DNA of 64,000 nucleotides, taken from positions 1-64,000 of the forward strand of contig JASANG010003404.1 of NCBI GenBank assembly GCA_030248215.1, in the 5' to 3' direction. Under the pieces are notes generated by a model. The model saw only the letters and a list, made by a program, of their open reading frames with translations, ran no database searches and was not told the DNA's origin. The stretch comes from Enoplolaimus lenunculus (lineage: Eukaryota; Nematoda; Enoplea; Enoplida; Thoracostomopsidae). This document shows, in pieces, positions 31,701-41,870 of this stretch; positions within the stretch are counted from its first letter, which is position 1; every line of letters begins with the position of its first letter. The translations under genes and the position numbers were made by a program.

Positions 31701-33270
31701 AGTTTGTTGAATTTGGCTTAAGAGTACATTTCGAACTTTAAAGATACTCAGTAAGAATTTTTTCATTAACCCGTTTTCACATGAATATTTGCAATTTCAC
31801 ATGAGATGTAATTTCAAAGTGAAATTCGAATCCCAGTCTCACGGGTGGGACGCGTTTCCGATGACCACTGAGCTATAGGAGCTTGACGCTCGAGCCCGAG
31901 GGGGCTCTCACGCCTTGTGGAGATTCTACACTGCGCATATATGCTATAAATGTTAAACACTGCTCACAGTGTGTGTATTGCTCGTAGATTATTGTATTTA
32001 GTTGCTCATAGTATACTATTATACTCTGTGAGTGAAAGGGTTATAGATACTCAGTAAGAATTTTTTCATTAACCATGGTTATAACAATGTATATACATAT
32101 TGCAGTAAAAGCTAAGCTTGTTTCCGCTTTTATGTGTCTTGTCTTAAGCTCAGAGTTCGGCTTTTTAAAAGCGACATGTTTTCCTGAACAAGATCGGCAC
32201 TGCTTTTTGAAGTTATCCGGGATTAAGGAACCACACATATAGATTGTGATATTGTTTCACGAGGGAATTAATTCTCGCTGTTGATATATAAGTTTTAAAC
32301 GGCCAATGTTAATCCAGGGGCTGTCAGCTGTTCGAGGGACAACAGATGAATTTGTCTCACTGCCACCCGACTTTCCATCAATTTATATGTACCCAAAGAT
32401 TACACTGTCCCGCTAAATATCATATGATATTCGTTGATATTTTGGAATATCATATGATGTTTGCATATATGTCTCGCAGTAGACATATCGACCCTTGTAC
32501 ACATTGATCATATGAGAGCGGTGCTTTGTTAGCTAATGTCCTATGACATTCGAGTTTTGTCTGTTGACCAGATATGAAAGCCCGAATTTTAACGTTGACG
32601 TCGAATCAACATGGGACAAACCGTGACCCACCTGACTCAGTTATAACGTGAGTCACGCATGAGCTGGCTGTCAGGATAGCATTACGCCTTAAAACTTACA
32701 GAATTTGACTGTCTGTTATTAATTTTTACGTACTAATTCCTTTGTCAAACGATTTGTTATTTATATTGTTAAAAACAATGTTTACTTGTACTGGAATGGT
32801 GCCAAAATACGTATTTGGCGTTCCAGGTTTACTTATATGTACATAGACACATACACAGTAAAACTGTAGTGTTTTTCGCTCTTTTGCTAACGCTGCACTC
32901 CTACTCGTTGTTGCGCCGGGCAGCCGGACGGTTCACAGCGTATAGGGTCTATTAGACAATAAATTATGAGCCTAAAAGCATGAAAACGTAAAAAAACGTA
33001 CACAATTCCATTGCTAATTGTTGGTTCGCTAAAAAAACAATGCGACGCAGTTAAAATAAGCCGTTTGTGTACACGAGACCCACTACATAACATTCGTCTC
33101 TTCTTGTGGTCACTTTTAGCATTTTGTCCACTTCCATGAACTTCGATTATAATTTTAAATAGCCAACGATACTTTTCATTCGCACTGTCTACAGAATGAC
33201 CGTTGATTATTGCGGTACTGTGACGAATTATTAATAACACAGCTAATAACAGTGTGATCGATAATTGCAT
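28768..33270 (-). CDS. Secreted trypsin-fold serine protease or protease homologue (5 exons)
   Basis: Exons in transcript order: 33002-33270, 31523-31639, 30792-31009, 29869-30020 and 28768-28986, joining in frame to 324 residues. Residues 1-20 are a signal peptide (MQLSITLLLAVLLIIRHSTA), followed at once by IINGH, the counterpart of the IVGG start of a mature protease; no pro-segment ending in Lys or Arg is seen. LTASHC carries the catalytic His77, with its disulfide partner Cys62. FHELAIIIL (129-142 region) matches the family's NDIALL block but has Glu136 in place of Asp. Then come GWGATKENG, LQEASV, FCAGG, DTC with Asp249 six residues before the Ser (trypsin-like S1 pocket) and GDSGGP with Ser255. 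The exon 3 donor (GTGATT) is weak, but only it keeps frame and restores the usual loop length. The protein is either a trypsin with a weakened triad or a non-catalytic homologue. Exon borders are inferred. Confidence 0.85.
29029..29690. mobile_element. hAT-like element in protease intron, split by a tRNA-headed element
   Basis: ATATCCGTTTCCGGTGGAAATC at the left, CTTCAATATTCGTTTTCCG and CGTTTCTGTTTCCGTTG at the right, like 1055-1420. A tRNA-headed element (29114-29382) sits inside it. Confidence 0.55.
29114..29382. mobile_element. tRNA-headed element nested in another repeat
   Basis: CACCCTTTCTCACATGAATA at the left and CAATATGAGAAGGGGTTA at the right. Same sequence as the copy at 5108 with few changes, including GAGTTGCCTACAGGCAACTC. 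Confidence 0.8.
31079..31478. mobile_element. GGCC-family element split by a GAGTCA MITE
   Basis: GGCCAATGGGGTCCATGTTAC at the left, TTAGGC repeats and CCCCTATGTTGGCC at the right; the middle is the insertion at about 31115-31372. Confidence 0.7.
31115..31372. mobile_element. GAGTCAAATTGACTC-family MITE, full copy
   Basis: AATGGTGAGTCAAATTGACT at the left and AGAGTTAATTTGACTCACC at the right are inverted; inside are tandem GAGTCGAATTTGACTC palindromes. Relatives at 26359 and 34826. Confidence 0.75.
31770..32044. mobile_element. tRNA-headed element flanked by a 30-bp direct repeat
   Basis: The 30-bp direct repeat beginning AGATACTCAGTAAG lies at 31742-31771 and 32045-32074. The element has CCCGTTTTCACATG and GTGAGTGAAAGGGTT inverted ends. 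Its minus strand has CTCCTATAGCTCAGTGGTC (A box) and GGGATTCGAATTTC (B box). Confidence 0.85.
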
Positions 33271-33391
33271 TTGTACGTAGTATGAGATTGCACTAAATTG
33301 TTTAGCAAATATCACGAACAATGCAGTCTGGGATCAAACTAATTTTAGGACAGCTGAGCCAGTCCTGAAATTGTGAGCTAAATTCTCTAAG

Positions 33392-33664
33392 TTAACGCCT
33401 TCTCACATTGAGTTGCCTATAGGCAACTCAGCGCAGTGTACATACGTTAAATAGTATATATCGCACCGTGTTTAACAATTGCAACACGTATACATAGTAC
33501 TAAATCACCACAAAACGTGAAAGCCCCCTCGTGCTCGAGCGTCAAGCTCCTATAGCTGAGTGGTGATGGTAAACGCCGCCCACTCCAGTCTCGCTGGAGT
33601 TCGAATCCTTGCATAAATGTAGGTCTCAGGTGAAATAGAAAATATTCATGTGAGAAAGGGTTAA
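33392..33664. mobile_element. tRNA-headed element upstream of the protease gene
   Basis: TTAACGCCTTCTCACATTG to ATGTGAGAAAGGGTTAA. The plus strand reads CTCCTATAGCTGAGTGGTG and TGGAGTTCGAATCC. It starts about 120 bases upstream of the protease start codon. Confidence 0.8.
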
Positions 33665-34044
33665 TTATATTGAAGCAGGTTTAGCATTGTGCACTAAAAA
33701 AGCTAACAATTTGAAATGCCATTCATTGGCTATGGCGCATTGGCCGATTCAGCTTCCTTCCAGCCGACTAAGTTACTATCTAATTTTTCTTCACCCCAGC
33801 TTCAGTTGCGGCAAAATTTGTTGGCCTGTGGCTCCGGTTTCCTGCTTGTCACACTGTCAACTTAAACTCCGGTTCTTTTATTTTGTGTGTACATTTTGAA
33901 AATTGGTTTGCGTACATATGTACAGTATCTGAATTTCGTGGCAAAAAAAGGTAACTCTATTGCTGCATGAATCATTTTCAGGTGTCAAACTGTACTATTC
34001 GTTACGTTCGCTTAAAACAAACCGCCATCTGTATTCATTTCAGA

Positions 34045-34830
34045 AATAAACTCAAAGGTTGCATTCGAACTCAAGACTCACGAATGAGATGGTGTTTTCG
34101 ATAACCACTGAGCTACAGGAGCTTGACGCTGGAGCCTCAGATGGGTTATCACGTCTTGAGATTTTTATTCAGGGAATATATCCTGTAGTGACCCGAATAA
34201 GAGGGGGAGGGGACTGATATTTATTTGGCCTCCCCAGAGGGTACCCCCTGTACTGTAGCCTCAGATGGGTTCTCACGTCTTGAGATTTTTATTCAGGGAA
34301 TATATACTGTAGTGACCCGAATAAGAGGGGGAGGGGACTGATATTTATTTGGCCTCCCCAGAGGGCACCCCCTGTTATTCGGTTACGGACTGTTAATTAT
34401 TTTCATCCAGCCCTTCGCCACCCTTCGTTACTGATATATATACGGTACTGCAACTGTCTGTTGAATTAAACGTTTATTCGTCTTGTGTCAGTTTTACCGA
34501 TAATGCAAATTTATACTTAGGAATCTACTTTCAAAATTTAAGTATATACGTTTTAAAGTTTCCAATTCAAATTATTTGGTCATGGAGTCATTTATACGCT
34601 ACAATTAGGGATAGTTGACATTTATGGACTCTAATTAGGGTTTAGGGTCTCTATCCGCTTTCGGATTCATATTAGGGATACGGACTTCTATTGATTGGGA
34701 CTCAAAATGGGGACCCATTACCCTTCCACCTCTTATTCGGGTCAATACAGTACGCAAGAATTGTTACACACTGCGCACTTTTGTTTATTGCTCGTACATT
34801 ATTTGTATTTTAATTGCTCATGGCGGAGTC
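34045..34830. mobile_element. tRNA-headed element interrupted by a MITE, with 126-bp partial duplication
   Basis: GCATTCGAACTCAAGACTC, CACTGAGCTACAGGAGC and TTATTCAGGGAATATAT lie before the MITE; ACGCAAGAATTGTTACACAC lies after it. The junction segment (GCCTCAGATGGGTT through CCAGAGGG) is present twice in tandem. Confidence 0.7.
34182..34754. mobile_element. CTGTAGTGACCCG-family MITE with duplicated left end
   Basis: Two left ends, near 34184 and 34309 (CTGTAGTGACCCGAATAAG), and one right end, CTCTTATTCGGGTCAATACA. The DNA between the left ends is a copy of the flank plus the terminus. Confidence 0.8.
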
Positions 34831-34908
34831 GAATTTGATTCAGTTTGTGTAGTCCCGTACAGTCTATTTCGGAGAAAGTCAATTTCACTTACCATTTTGT
34901 GCAGTGTG
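34826..34908. mobile_element. GAGTCA-family MITE fragment
   Basis: GGAGTCGAATTTGATTCAG, GTGTAGTCCCGTACAGTC and TTGTGCAGTGTGG match the right half of the copy at 31115. Confidence 0.6.
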
Positions 34909-35216
34909 GAGCCTCTAGAGGGGATCTCACATCGTGAGATTTTTATTCAGCGCATATATACGCAAGAATTGTCACTACATTATTTCTATTTTTGTTGCTC
35001 ATACTGTCCTCTATACAGAAAAGGGTTTTAGCTACTAATTGAAAATTTTCAAATTAAAAATTATAGACAAATCGTCAAGAATTGTTCGACACAGCGTTTA
35101 CTTATAAGCAAGATTTTAATAACGTCTTCCACGTAACTCATGTAAAAATCTCAAGCTCCGTTCACGTAAAGATGAAAAAACACGCCAAAATGTTAAAATC
35201 CATTAAACCAAGATTT

Positions 35217-35406
35217 GGCCCATTTATAGAACAGGGCCGCAACAGTAGAATAAGCTCATTCCAAAGCCTAAGCCTAAGCGTAAAGATGAGCCTAAAAGCC
35301 TAACCGTAAGCCTAAGCCTAAGCAAAAATGCTTGCCTATTAAAGCATAAACTGACTTTATTGCAGCCTCACAGGAAAACGGTCCGGCCCTGTTCTATACA
35401 TGGGCC
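35217..35406. mobile_element. GGCC-family element
   Basis: GGCCCATTTATAGAACAGGG to CCCTGTTCTATACATGGGCC, with a CCTAAGCC core. Flanks AAGATTT and AAGTTTT are a worn target duplication. Confidence 0.75.
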
Positions 35407-35877
35407 AAGTTTTTTAAATTGAACATTTATAAACTATGCTTCTAAAATAAATTAAAAGTATGATTCAATGCGAAGCTTAAATGTCAACAAATGTGGGAAT
35501 GATTTGGTTTAGTTTTTCTGAAAAATTGTATATGTGTCGATTCGGAAAACGGGAAATGTGGAAAAATCAAGCATAAGCAGGTATATGGTTCCGTTTGGTA
35601 TGGTAGGGAAAGTTCTTAAAGGTGTAGGTATGCGATGTTCTGAAAATGGAAAAATAGAAAATGGAAACGTAGCTATAATTCTTTTTGGTTTGGTAAGGGA
35701 CAAATTATACGCTTCAGATTTTCCCTACCATAGCAGGAACAGGCGTTTACATTTTCCAATTTACCTTGTTTCCCATTGGCCGAAAAACCTTGCGCTTCAG
35801 CTTTCCCCAACCAAACCGGGGAATATAGTCGTTTGAATTTTCCGCTTTTCTTTGGAAAACCTATGATTGTGATTTTA

Positions 35878-35940
35878 TACAGGCTCCACAATATTTTGCG
35901 TGCAGTCTGTGGTAAAATCTAACTCTGTTCCAATGTACCT
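35878..35940 (+). repeat. Left arm of a 63-bp inverted repeat 7 kb apart
   Basis: Begins TACAGGCTCCACAATATTTT. Matches the complement of 42854-42916 at 62 of 63 bases. Beyond the core, weaker similarity continues inward (CACTTCCA, AAATTGG, GAGTTTTTA in the same order). Confidence 0.85.
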
Positions 35941-36670
35941 AAACAGTAAACGTTCACTTCCAGAGCTGGCGTTTTAGACAAAGAGTCTGTCTTAAACTTG
36001 ACAATTGATTCCAGTCGATTCAGGAATAGAACTTATAAATTGGCAAATATTTATTGAGTTTTTACTATAATCACTAAATTGCTACTAAATTCATCACAGT
36101 TTAAGAACAGAATCACAGTGGTTAAATTTTTCAGAAAACAGATAAACGTTAGAGTAGCCTTTTCCACAGTACGCATTTACAAAGGTCAACTCGTTACACG
36201 TGAAATGTACATGGTTATTTAGTCATGAATTCATTTCCAGACTACTGTAATCTACGAATTTACTAGAGGAGAAATGGTTTATGCAAATAAAAACAGTTTA
36301 TAAACACGAGTGTGTTTTACATCTACATAATACTGAGGTTATCACTCTTTATCACCGAAAATCGCAGTAGTGTAGAAATGAATTAACACACAAATCCCTG
36401 TACTGGAAAACATGAAACAATGGTAACCCGTTAGTACGAAATAGAGCATGCGCCAAATAACAAATTGTTCAAAAATTTGGAATAGAAACAATCAAAGGCT
36501 AAAATTAGATGCTCTATTTCATGTATGTTAATGATCTAAATTTTTAGATAAACATCTAACCGGAAGCAGGATATCCGGAAACCTGCATAATGTATTCTAC
36601 CTACCACAATGTTAAATTTATATTTAAGAAAACGGGATAGAAACAAGTTCCGTGCATAGTCAATCATGCC

Positions 36671-36930
36671 CAATCCTAGATTACATATTTCAATTAAGCT
36701 TAAGCTTACGATCGCACGTTTGCCACGTTTAGGCTTACGCTTAGGCTTAGAAATACTTTAAATCTACTATTACGCCCCTAAAAGTAAAATAGACTGACAT
36801 TGACAGACCATACTCTGTTTACACAAACTACACTAGGCTTAGGCTTAGGCTTAGGAAAACTCTTTTGCAACGCTTACGCTTAGGGTAAAGCTTTCGTTTA
36901 CTGTTACGCCCCTAAGAACACTGGCCGACA
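36671..36930. mobile_element. Two adjacent decayed GGCC-family elements
   Basis: CTAGATTACATATTTC, TTAGGCTTACGCTTAGGC and ATTACGCCCCTAAAAGTAA (first); TTAGGC x3, TTTGCAACGCTTACGC and TTACGCCCCTAAGAACACTG (second). Confidence 0.65.
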
Positions 36931-37694
36931 TTGATATATCCTACCAGCCTGTGTTACACCTACAACCATCGTTTTTAAACTTTTAATATCATAGCTAATA
37001 CATTTGATCAGACCAGGGTTTATTTCGAAACTTTTGGTTTTCCAGTACATTTAAAACATTTATGGCGCCTGAGTGATGTTGTGTTCGAATATTTGCATAC
37101 TAGGCATTTATAGCAATTTAAAATCATTCAGATCACTTTTTTAACATCTTTGATGCTGTTATTTGGTCACGAGGTTTTGAACCTCAACATAAACTACCTG
37201 AAATTTAAGTTAGTCCATCTATTTTATAGCGCAATTATGTGTTTAGCTAATGGTCTAATTTGAATAATAGCATGGTAAATTGCAACTTTTGCGGGGGAGC
37301 TTGTACAAAACTAGTTTTTATGCTACACGTCAGGCATCACATGTACAATCAGCATAAATCCGAGAGCATAAAACGCTATATGAATATTTGCAGTGTTTAA
37401 CCTTTCTGCGATGTGTTTTGTTTACAGCTGGAAGTTTAACTTTTGCGGCGATTGTGTCGGGTTTGTGCGTTTTGAAACAAGTTCTGTGCATTATGTGCAT
37501 ACAAGTTCGTTTAATGTTTTGCTTTTGCGACAATTTATAAATTGGTGTAAAGGTCAATTGTTATATTCTGATAGGTTGCTTTACTTTTAGCGCTAAACAC
37601 ATAACCTTATGGCTGTATTTTTATCATAATTTTAGTACTTCTTGTTGTCAATGCATTTGAAATTTGCAACTTCCTGAAATTTCATACACCATTG

Positions 37695-38089
37695 CAGGGT
37701 GCAACCGGAATTATTTTTCACCTTCCGGTTCCGGTTCCGGTAAATTTTTACCGGATTTAAAAATTCCGGTATTATAATTTGGCCGTTTTCTTAACTTTGC
37801 TAATTTTTAAGAATCTCTTTTGACAGCCACTTGTACTCCGAATATAAGCCATTGATGGTGGATTTCACTTCAGTCGATGATGAAAATCTAAAACACAGCA
37901 AACTAAAATAAATACCTATGTTCGACTAAGGTTATTTCACAAATAATAGAGCAAAAAATAAGATTAAAATGAAATTTTTGGTGAAATGCATTTTTCATTT
38001 TCCGGTTCCGGTTCCGGTTCCGTAAAATTTTCAAATTCCGGTTCCGGTTCCAGTAAATTGTAATTCCGGTTGCACCCTGTGCAGTTCCC
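37695..38089. mobile_element. hAT-like element, young copy A
   Basis: Perfect inverted ends CAGGGTGCAACCGGAATTA and TAATTCCGGTTGCACCCTG with CCGGTTCCGG repeats. Nearly identical to 53270-53666 throughout. It ends 61 bases before the start codon of the unknown gene. Confidence 0.85.
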
Positions 38090-38150
38090 ATACTAAAGTT
38101 TACAATTTTGCAGTTTTATCCAAAATAAAATTCATGTTTTGAAATCAGAA

Positions 38151-41100
38151 ATGGGTAATTGTTCGCATACTAATGATTTACGAAGTATTGAAAACGGTAC
38201 GTTTGTTTTTTGAACATGTCCTATTGTAAAATATTAAGAATATCGCGCTCATGAAATTTGTTTTAACAGGTCCGTTTGTAAAATCTGAAAAATCTCAATT
38301 TTGGTAAAATAGATTCATGTCTTAAGGCATCCAATCCGTGTGTAAATTTATAACTCTGAAAATTATCAACTTTGTAACAGGGTCGCGTTTAACTATATTT
38401 ATGTAAATATGCACTGCAACTTTTGTAGGTTCACAAACACAAATTCCTTCTAATGAAGAGTTTGGCGACACATTGTTTGAACGTATATGTGACAGCATGC
38501 TGATGGAATCTCCAACGAAAGTTTTGTATAATTTGGAACAATTTGGTAAGTGAGGCACGTGCCACAAACTTTTACGTTACATATTTGAGGTGGCATTTTA
38601 ACATCGAGCACCCTTCTTAGTAGGTATGAATTAGTTGCATAACAGACAACTGGACCCGGAAACCCCTTATATTACTGACGCTGGCGAGGTATGTTTCTTA
38701 TTTTTATATAATGTGAAATTCGAGATAAATTTTTCGTCAGTTGTTCGCAGTTAGAGACATATCTACAGAAATTTCTGGATTCACCACTGAACGCATAAAC
38801 ACATATCTCCAATTATGGCACAGAGCACAGTTTTGTTAAGTGTCGGGGTCATCCCAAAACTTTATGACGCCTCAGTCTCTTGCATCAGTTTGATTTTTCT
38901 GCGGAACCCATGGGCGTAAGCTTGTATTTCACATTTCAGTTTACATCGTGCATCCGACATATATATATTGTATTCAGGGGCGCTGCTTTGAAAGTTTACG
39001 CACACACTTTTATTGCACATATTATAAAGTTAATAATAAATATACACCCCGTATAGCCAAGATTTTGGCCACGTGTCACGTGGAGATGCATTCTAAAAAT
39101 TTCAAAGGCAGGGTGGTTGTTAGGTGTAGCAACGGAAATTGTACTTAAAAGCCCTAGTACAGCTATCCAAGGAATAGGTTGTGGGATAGTACCTAAAACC
39201 ACCATACAGCTGTGCCAGTACATAATATATAATATGTATAAATAGATATGTATTTTATACATATATACGTACATGTGTAAAGGCGTTCACAGATTTGTTG
39301 AATGCATTAACCTCTTCCAAAATATACGTGTACACGCCACACAGCAGCAGGCCAAACTGCACAAGCAGCAGCCCACCAATGCAAATTTTTAATTTGACAT
39401 GCCAGCTTTTACGGGGTTGGGTTGTATTGATACAGATGCGCCGAGGGACTTTATAATTATCACAAAATTTTATGAGACGAAAAATTACCGAAATAAAAAT
39501 ACCGGAATTTGAATCGGAATCGGATCGTGTAATAATTCAAACTTTTAAAGCGAAACATACTGTATTCAAATGAACTGGTAAGTGTTGCAACGGAAATTAT
39601 GTCTAAAACCCTCGTGCAGCAATCCCAAGAAGGAGTTTTGGGTTAACACATAAAACCACCATACAGCTGTGCCCGTACATATCTTTTATATATAATATAT
39701 ATGTATATACTATACGTGCATGTACAGGGGCGTTCATAGCTTTGTTGAACGCATCAAAACATTTGCTTTTGACGTAAGCAAGAGGGACATATATGAGATA
39801 CAAATATATCCTATCAATTTTTCGGCATAGTGCTATCGTAATGATGTATCTGACATAGAGTTTCGTTGTCAATTTTTCACAAGTGTTGATCCAAAAAACT
39901 ATATTGTTTCAAAAGCTACATCTAACAAATAAACATTTGCGTATACACAACAAACAACAGCCAGGCCAGCAAAATCACTCCACAAGCAGCAGCCCACGAA
40001 AGTATTTTTGAAATTTTATCTTTTACGGGGTTGGTTACATTGATACAGAAGCGCCGAAACTACAGGGAACGATGGGGCGTGAAGCCTCAGCCCGATTGGC
40101 CAAACTGCACCCTGCCTGATTGGAACAGGGATAAAGGCGGATCCAGAAATTTTTGACGGGGGCGGGCTGACAAATGTTATGAACGCAAAATTTACAAGGT
40201 AGGGACCTTTATCATTTTATATCGCACAAAATTTCTGAGGGAAAAAGTTGTGAGAAAAAGAATTTTGACGTGGAGTGCCTACGCACTGCTCCCCCTCTGG
40301 ATCCGCTATTGAAAATGTACCGACAATAAAAGAGAGCACGGTGCTGTGGGAATTACAAAACACCGGCAATCCAAAAAAATACAGGAATTTGCACTGGAAT
40401 CGGAACGTGTAATAATAACAAATTATGTAAGTGGAATTACTGGATTCAATCAAGTATTTTAGAATTACGAGCGCTTCACGTACAGGACGTCCGCAGTGAG
40501 CTTGAATACCTGTCAGCGGTAAACGCAGATTCAAAAACAAAACTACATGATCAATGTGACTACAGTCTGTTGGGAAAGTTTGAATCTATGTCTGTTGGAA
40601 CTCCGACTAAAGTGACTGGTACAGGTAAATTATACTCTGTCACAAATAGACCAGCTCAGACATTTGTAAGAAATACTTTTATTTTTTACTATTGGGGCTG
40701 TAAAATAGGAAGCATTGTTTTAGATGTATATGAACAATCGTGTTCAGCACACGTAATTTTGCATTTATTCAAGAATAGCTGTTCAGCACCATTCTGTTGA
40801 GGCGTCATATGAACTATCGTGTCCAGTTTGCCAACTAAAATACATTAAAAATCCATCAACAAAAATTAAAAAAACTTGATTCTTACACTCACCGGCCTAC
40901 GCTAAATCTGTTTTTATTTAAATTTCCAGAGGAATTATGGACAACTCCGGAGAAATGCGAAAATCCGTTTCCTATTTTTTCTACAATTCAGCCCAGGAGT
41001 GTGCAAAAACAGACACCTCAAACAAGTGAGTTTTGCAAGTATTTTGACCACATTTGTGTACTAAAGTAACCTGTGGTTTTCTTTTGGCACAGTCAAATAG

Positions 41101-41550
41101 ACATGAAATAATTTGTTGTAACGTAAATATACATAATTGATGTATATAGGATACGGTAAAACTATATAAATGATTAGTTTATCTTTTTGTCAAATATTTT
41201 TCAGAAAATTCTCTAAGAAAAGTTGGCACCGCGCCTCCCGCTTTACGCAGGCGTACAATAGACGCCGATGTTGGCGAAGGAGTGTTGAAAGATGGTAAGG
41301 GTACAATATCTATCTTTGGTAAGGGTACAATCTCAGATTTGTTTTATCATATATTTACAATGTGTTTAATTTTTCATTTCTGTAAACAATAAACGAAAAT
41401 TTCATACACCGGCATTCAGAGTGGCAACAAGGTGGAAACAAAGGTTCGGAATCTGCATTCGACAAAAAATTGGCTCGGATTGGTTGGAAAATTCCAAATC
41501 CAAAAACCGAATTCAACAATGATTCCCGTATAATGACTACACTGTATTGA
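38151..41550 (+). CDS. Unrecognised small protein with repeated Ser/Thr-Pro sites (6 exons, 213 aa)
   Basis: Exons: 38151-38196, 38429-38545, 40463-40624, 40930-41025, 41205-41294 and 41420-41550. Each has AG/GT borders, all five introns are phase 1, and the joined frame of 214 codons has no stop before the end, which is strong evidence for a real gene. The protein starts MGNCSHTND (Gly2 and Cys4 might be lipidated, but His6 is unfavourable for myristoylation). A short helical stretch, FELRALHVQDVRSELEYLS, follows. Four proline-directed sites are visible: SPTK, TPTK, TPEK and TPQT. The motif MESPTKV in exon 2 is echoed by SVGTPTKV in exon 3, suggesting an internal duplication. A basic patch (ALRRRT) and KKLARIGWKIPNP lie near the C-terminus. 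The pattern resembles CDK-regulated cell-cycle adaptors, but I know no matching family. The last codons and stop come from an inserted transposon end. Upstream exons cannot be excluded. Confidence 0.75.
38985..40445. repeat. Diverged tandem duplication inside the unknown gene's intron 2
   Basis: Blocks in copy 1 (AGCAACGGAAATTGTACTTA, CAAGCAGCAGCCCACCAATG, GTGTAATAATTCAAAC) recur in the same order in copy 2 (TTGCAACGGAAATTATGTCT, CAAGCAGCAGCCCACGAAAG, GTGTAATAATAACAAA). Copy 1 is about 39000-39560, copy 2 about 39585-40440. Confidence 0.75.
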
Positions 41551-41870
41551 CCCGAATAAGCGGGGGAGTGTAATAAGAAGGGGTCCCCATTTTGAGTGAC
41601 TATCAATATGAGTCTGTATCCCTAACAGTCAGTAAGCGGATAGAGTTCACAAACCCAAATAGACTCCATAAATGACCATTATCCCTAATTGTAGCGCATA
41701 AATGACTCCAGGACCAAATAAAGTTGAGTTCGAAACTTAAATCGTACTTAAGTTTTGAAAATATCAATCCGGAGTATACCTTGCATTATATATCAGTAAA
41801 CGAAGGACGACGGAGTGCGCGTTAAAAATAAAACAGTCCGTAACCGAATAACAAGGACGAGTTCTCTGGA
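41541..41870. mobile_element. CTGTAGTGACCCG-family MITE that supplies a stop codon
   Basis: ACTGTATTGACCCGAATAAG at the left; AACAGTCCGTAACCGAATAAC near the right, where the terminus is worn. The unknown gene's frame runs into it and stops at TGA 41548-41550. Confidence 0.8.

Larger units (their letters stand above)
33665..35877. other. Repeat-rich gene-free DNA between protease and inverted-repeat interval
   Basis: Elements are listed separately. Around 35520-35880 is a patch rich in GGAAAA and ATGGTAGGGAAAG that looks like a worn repeat. No exon with recognisable motifs was found. Confidence 0.45.
35941..38150. other. Gene-free left part of the inverted-repeat interval
   Basis: Two decayed GGCC-family elements (36671-36930) and a hAT-like element (37695-38089) are listed separately. 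The frame at 37393-37590 follows an acceptor-like TTTGTTTACAG, but I see no family or downstream junction that fits it. Confidence 0.45.

Noticed and set aside
28754-33321. Protease start at the upstream ATG (33319-33321)
   Set aside because: The downstream ATG at 33268-33270 gives a clean hydrophobic signal peptide; the upstream one would add 17 polar residues before it.
38653-38695. Possible 43-base exon of the unknown gene (AG before, GTATGT after)
   Set aside because: Its length breaks the phase with the next exon, whereas exon 2 joins exon 3 directly in frame.
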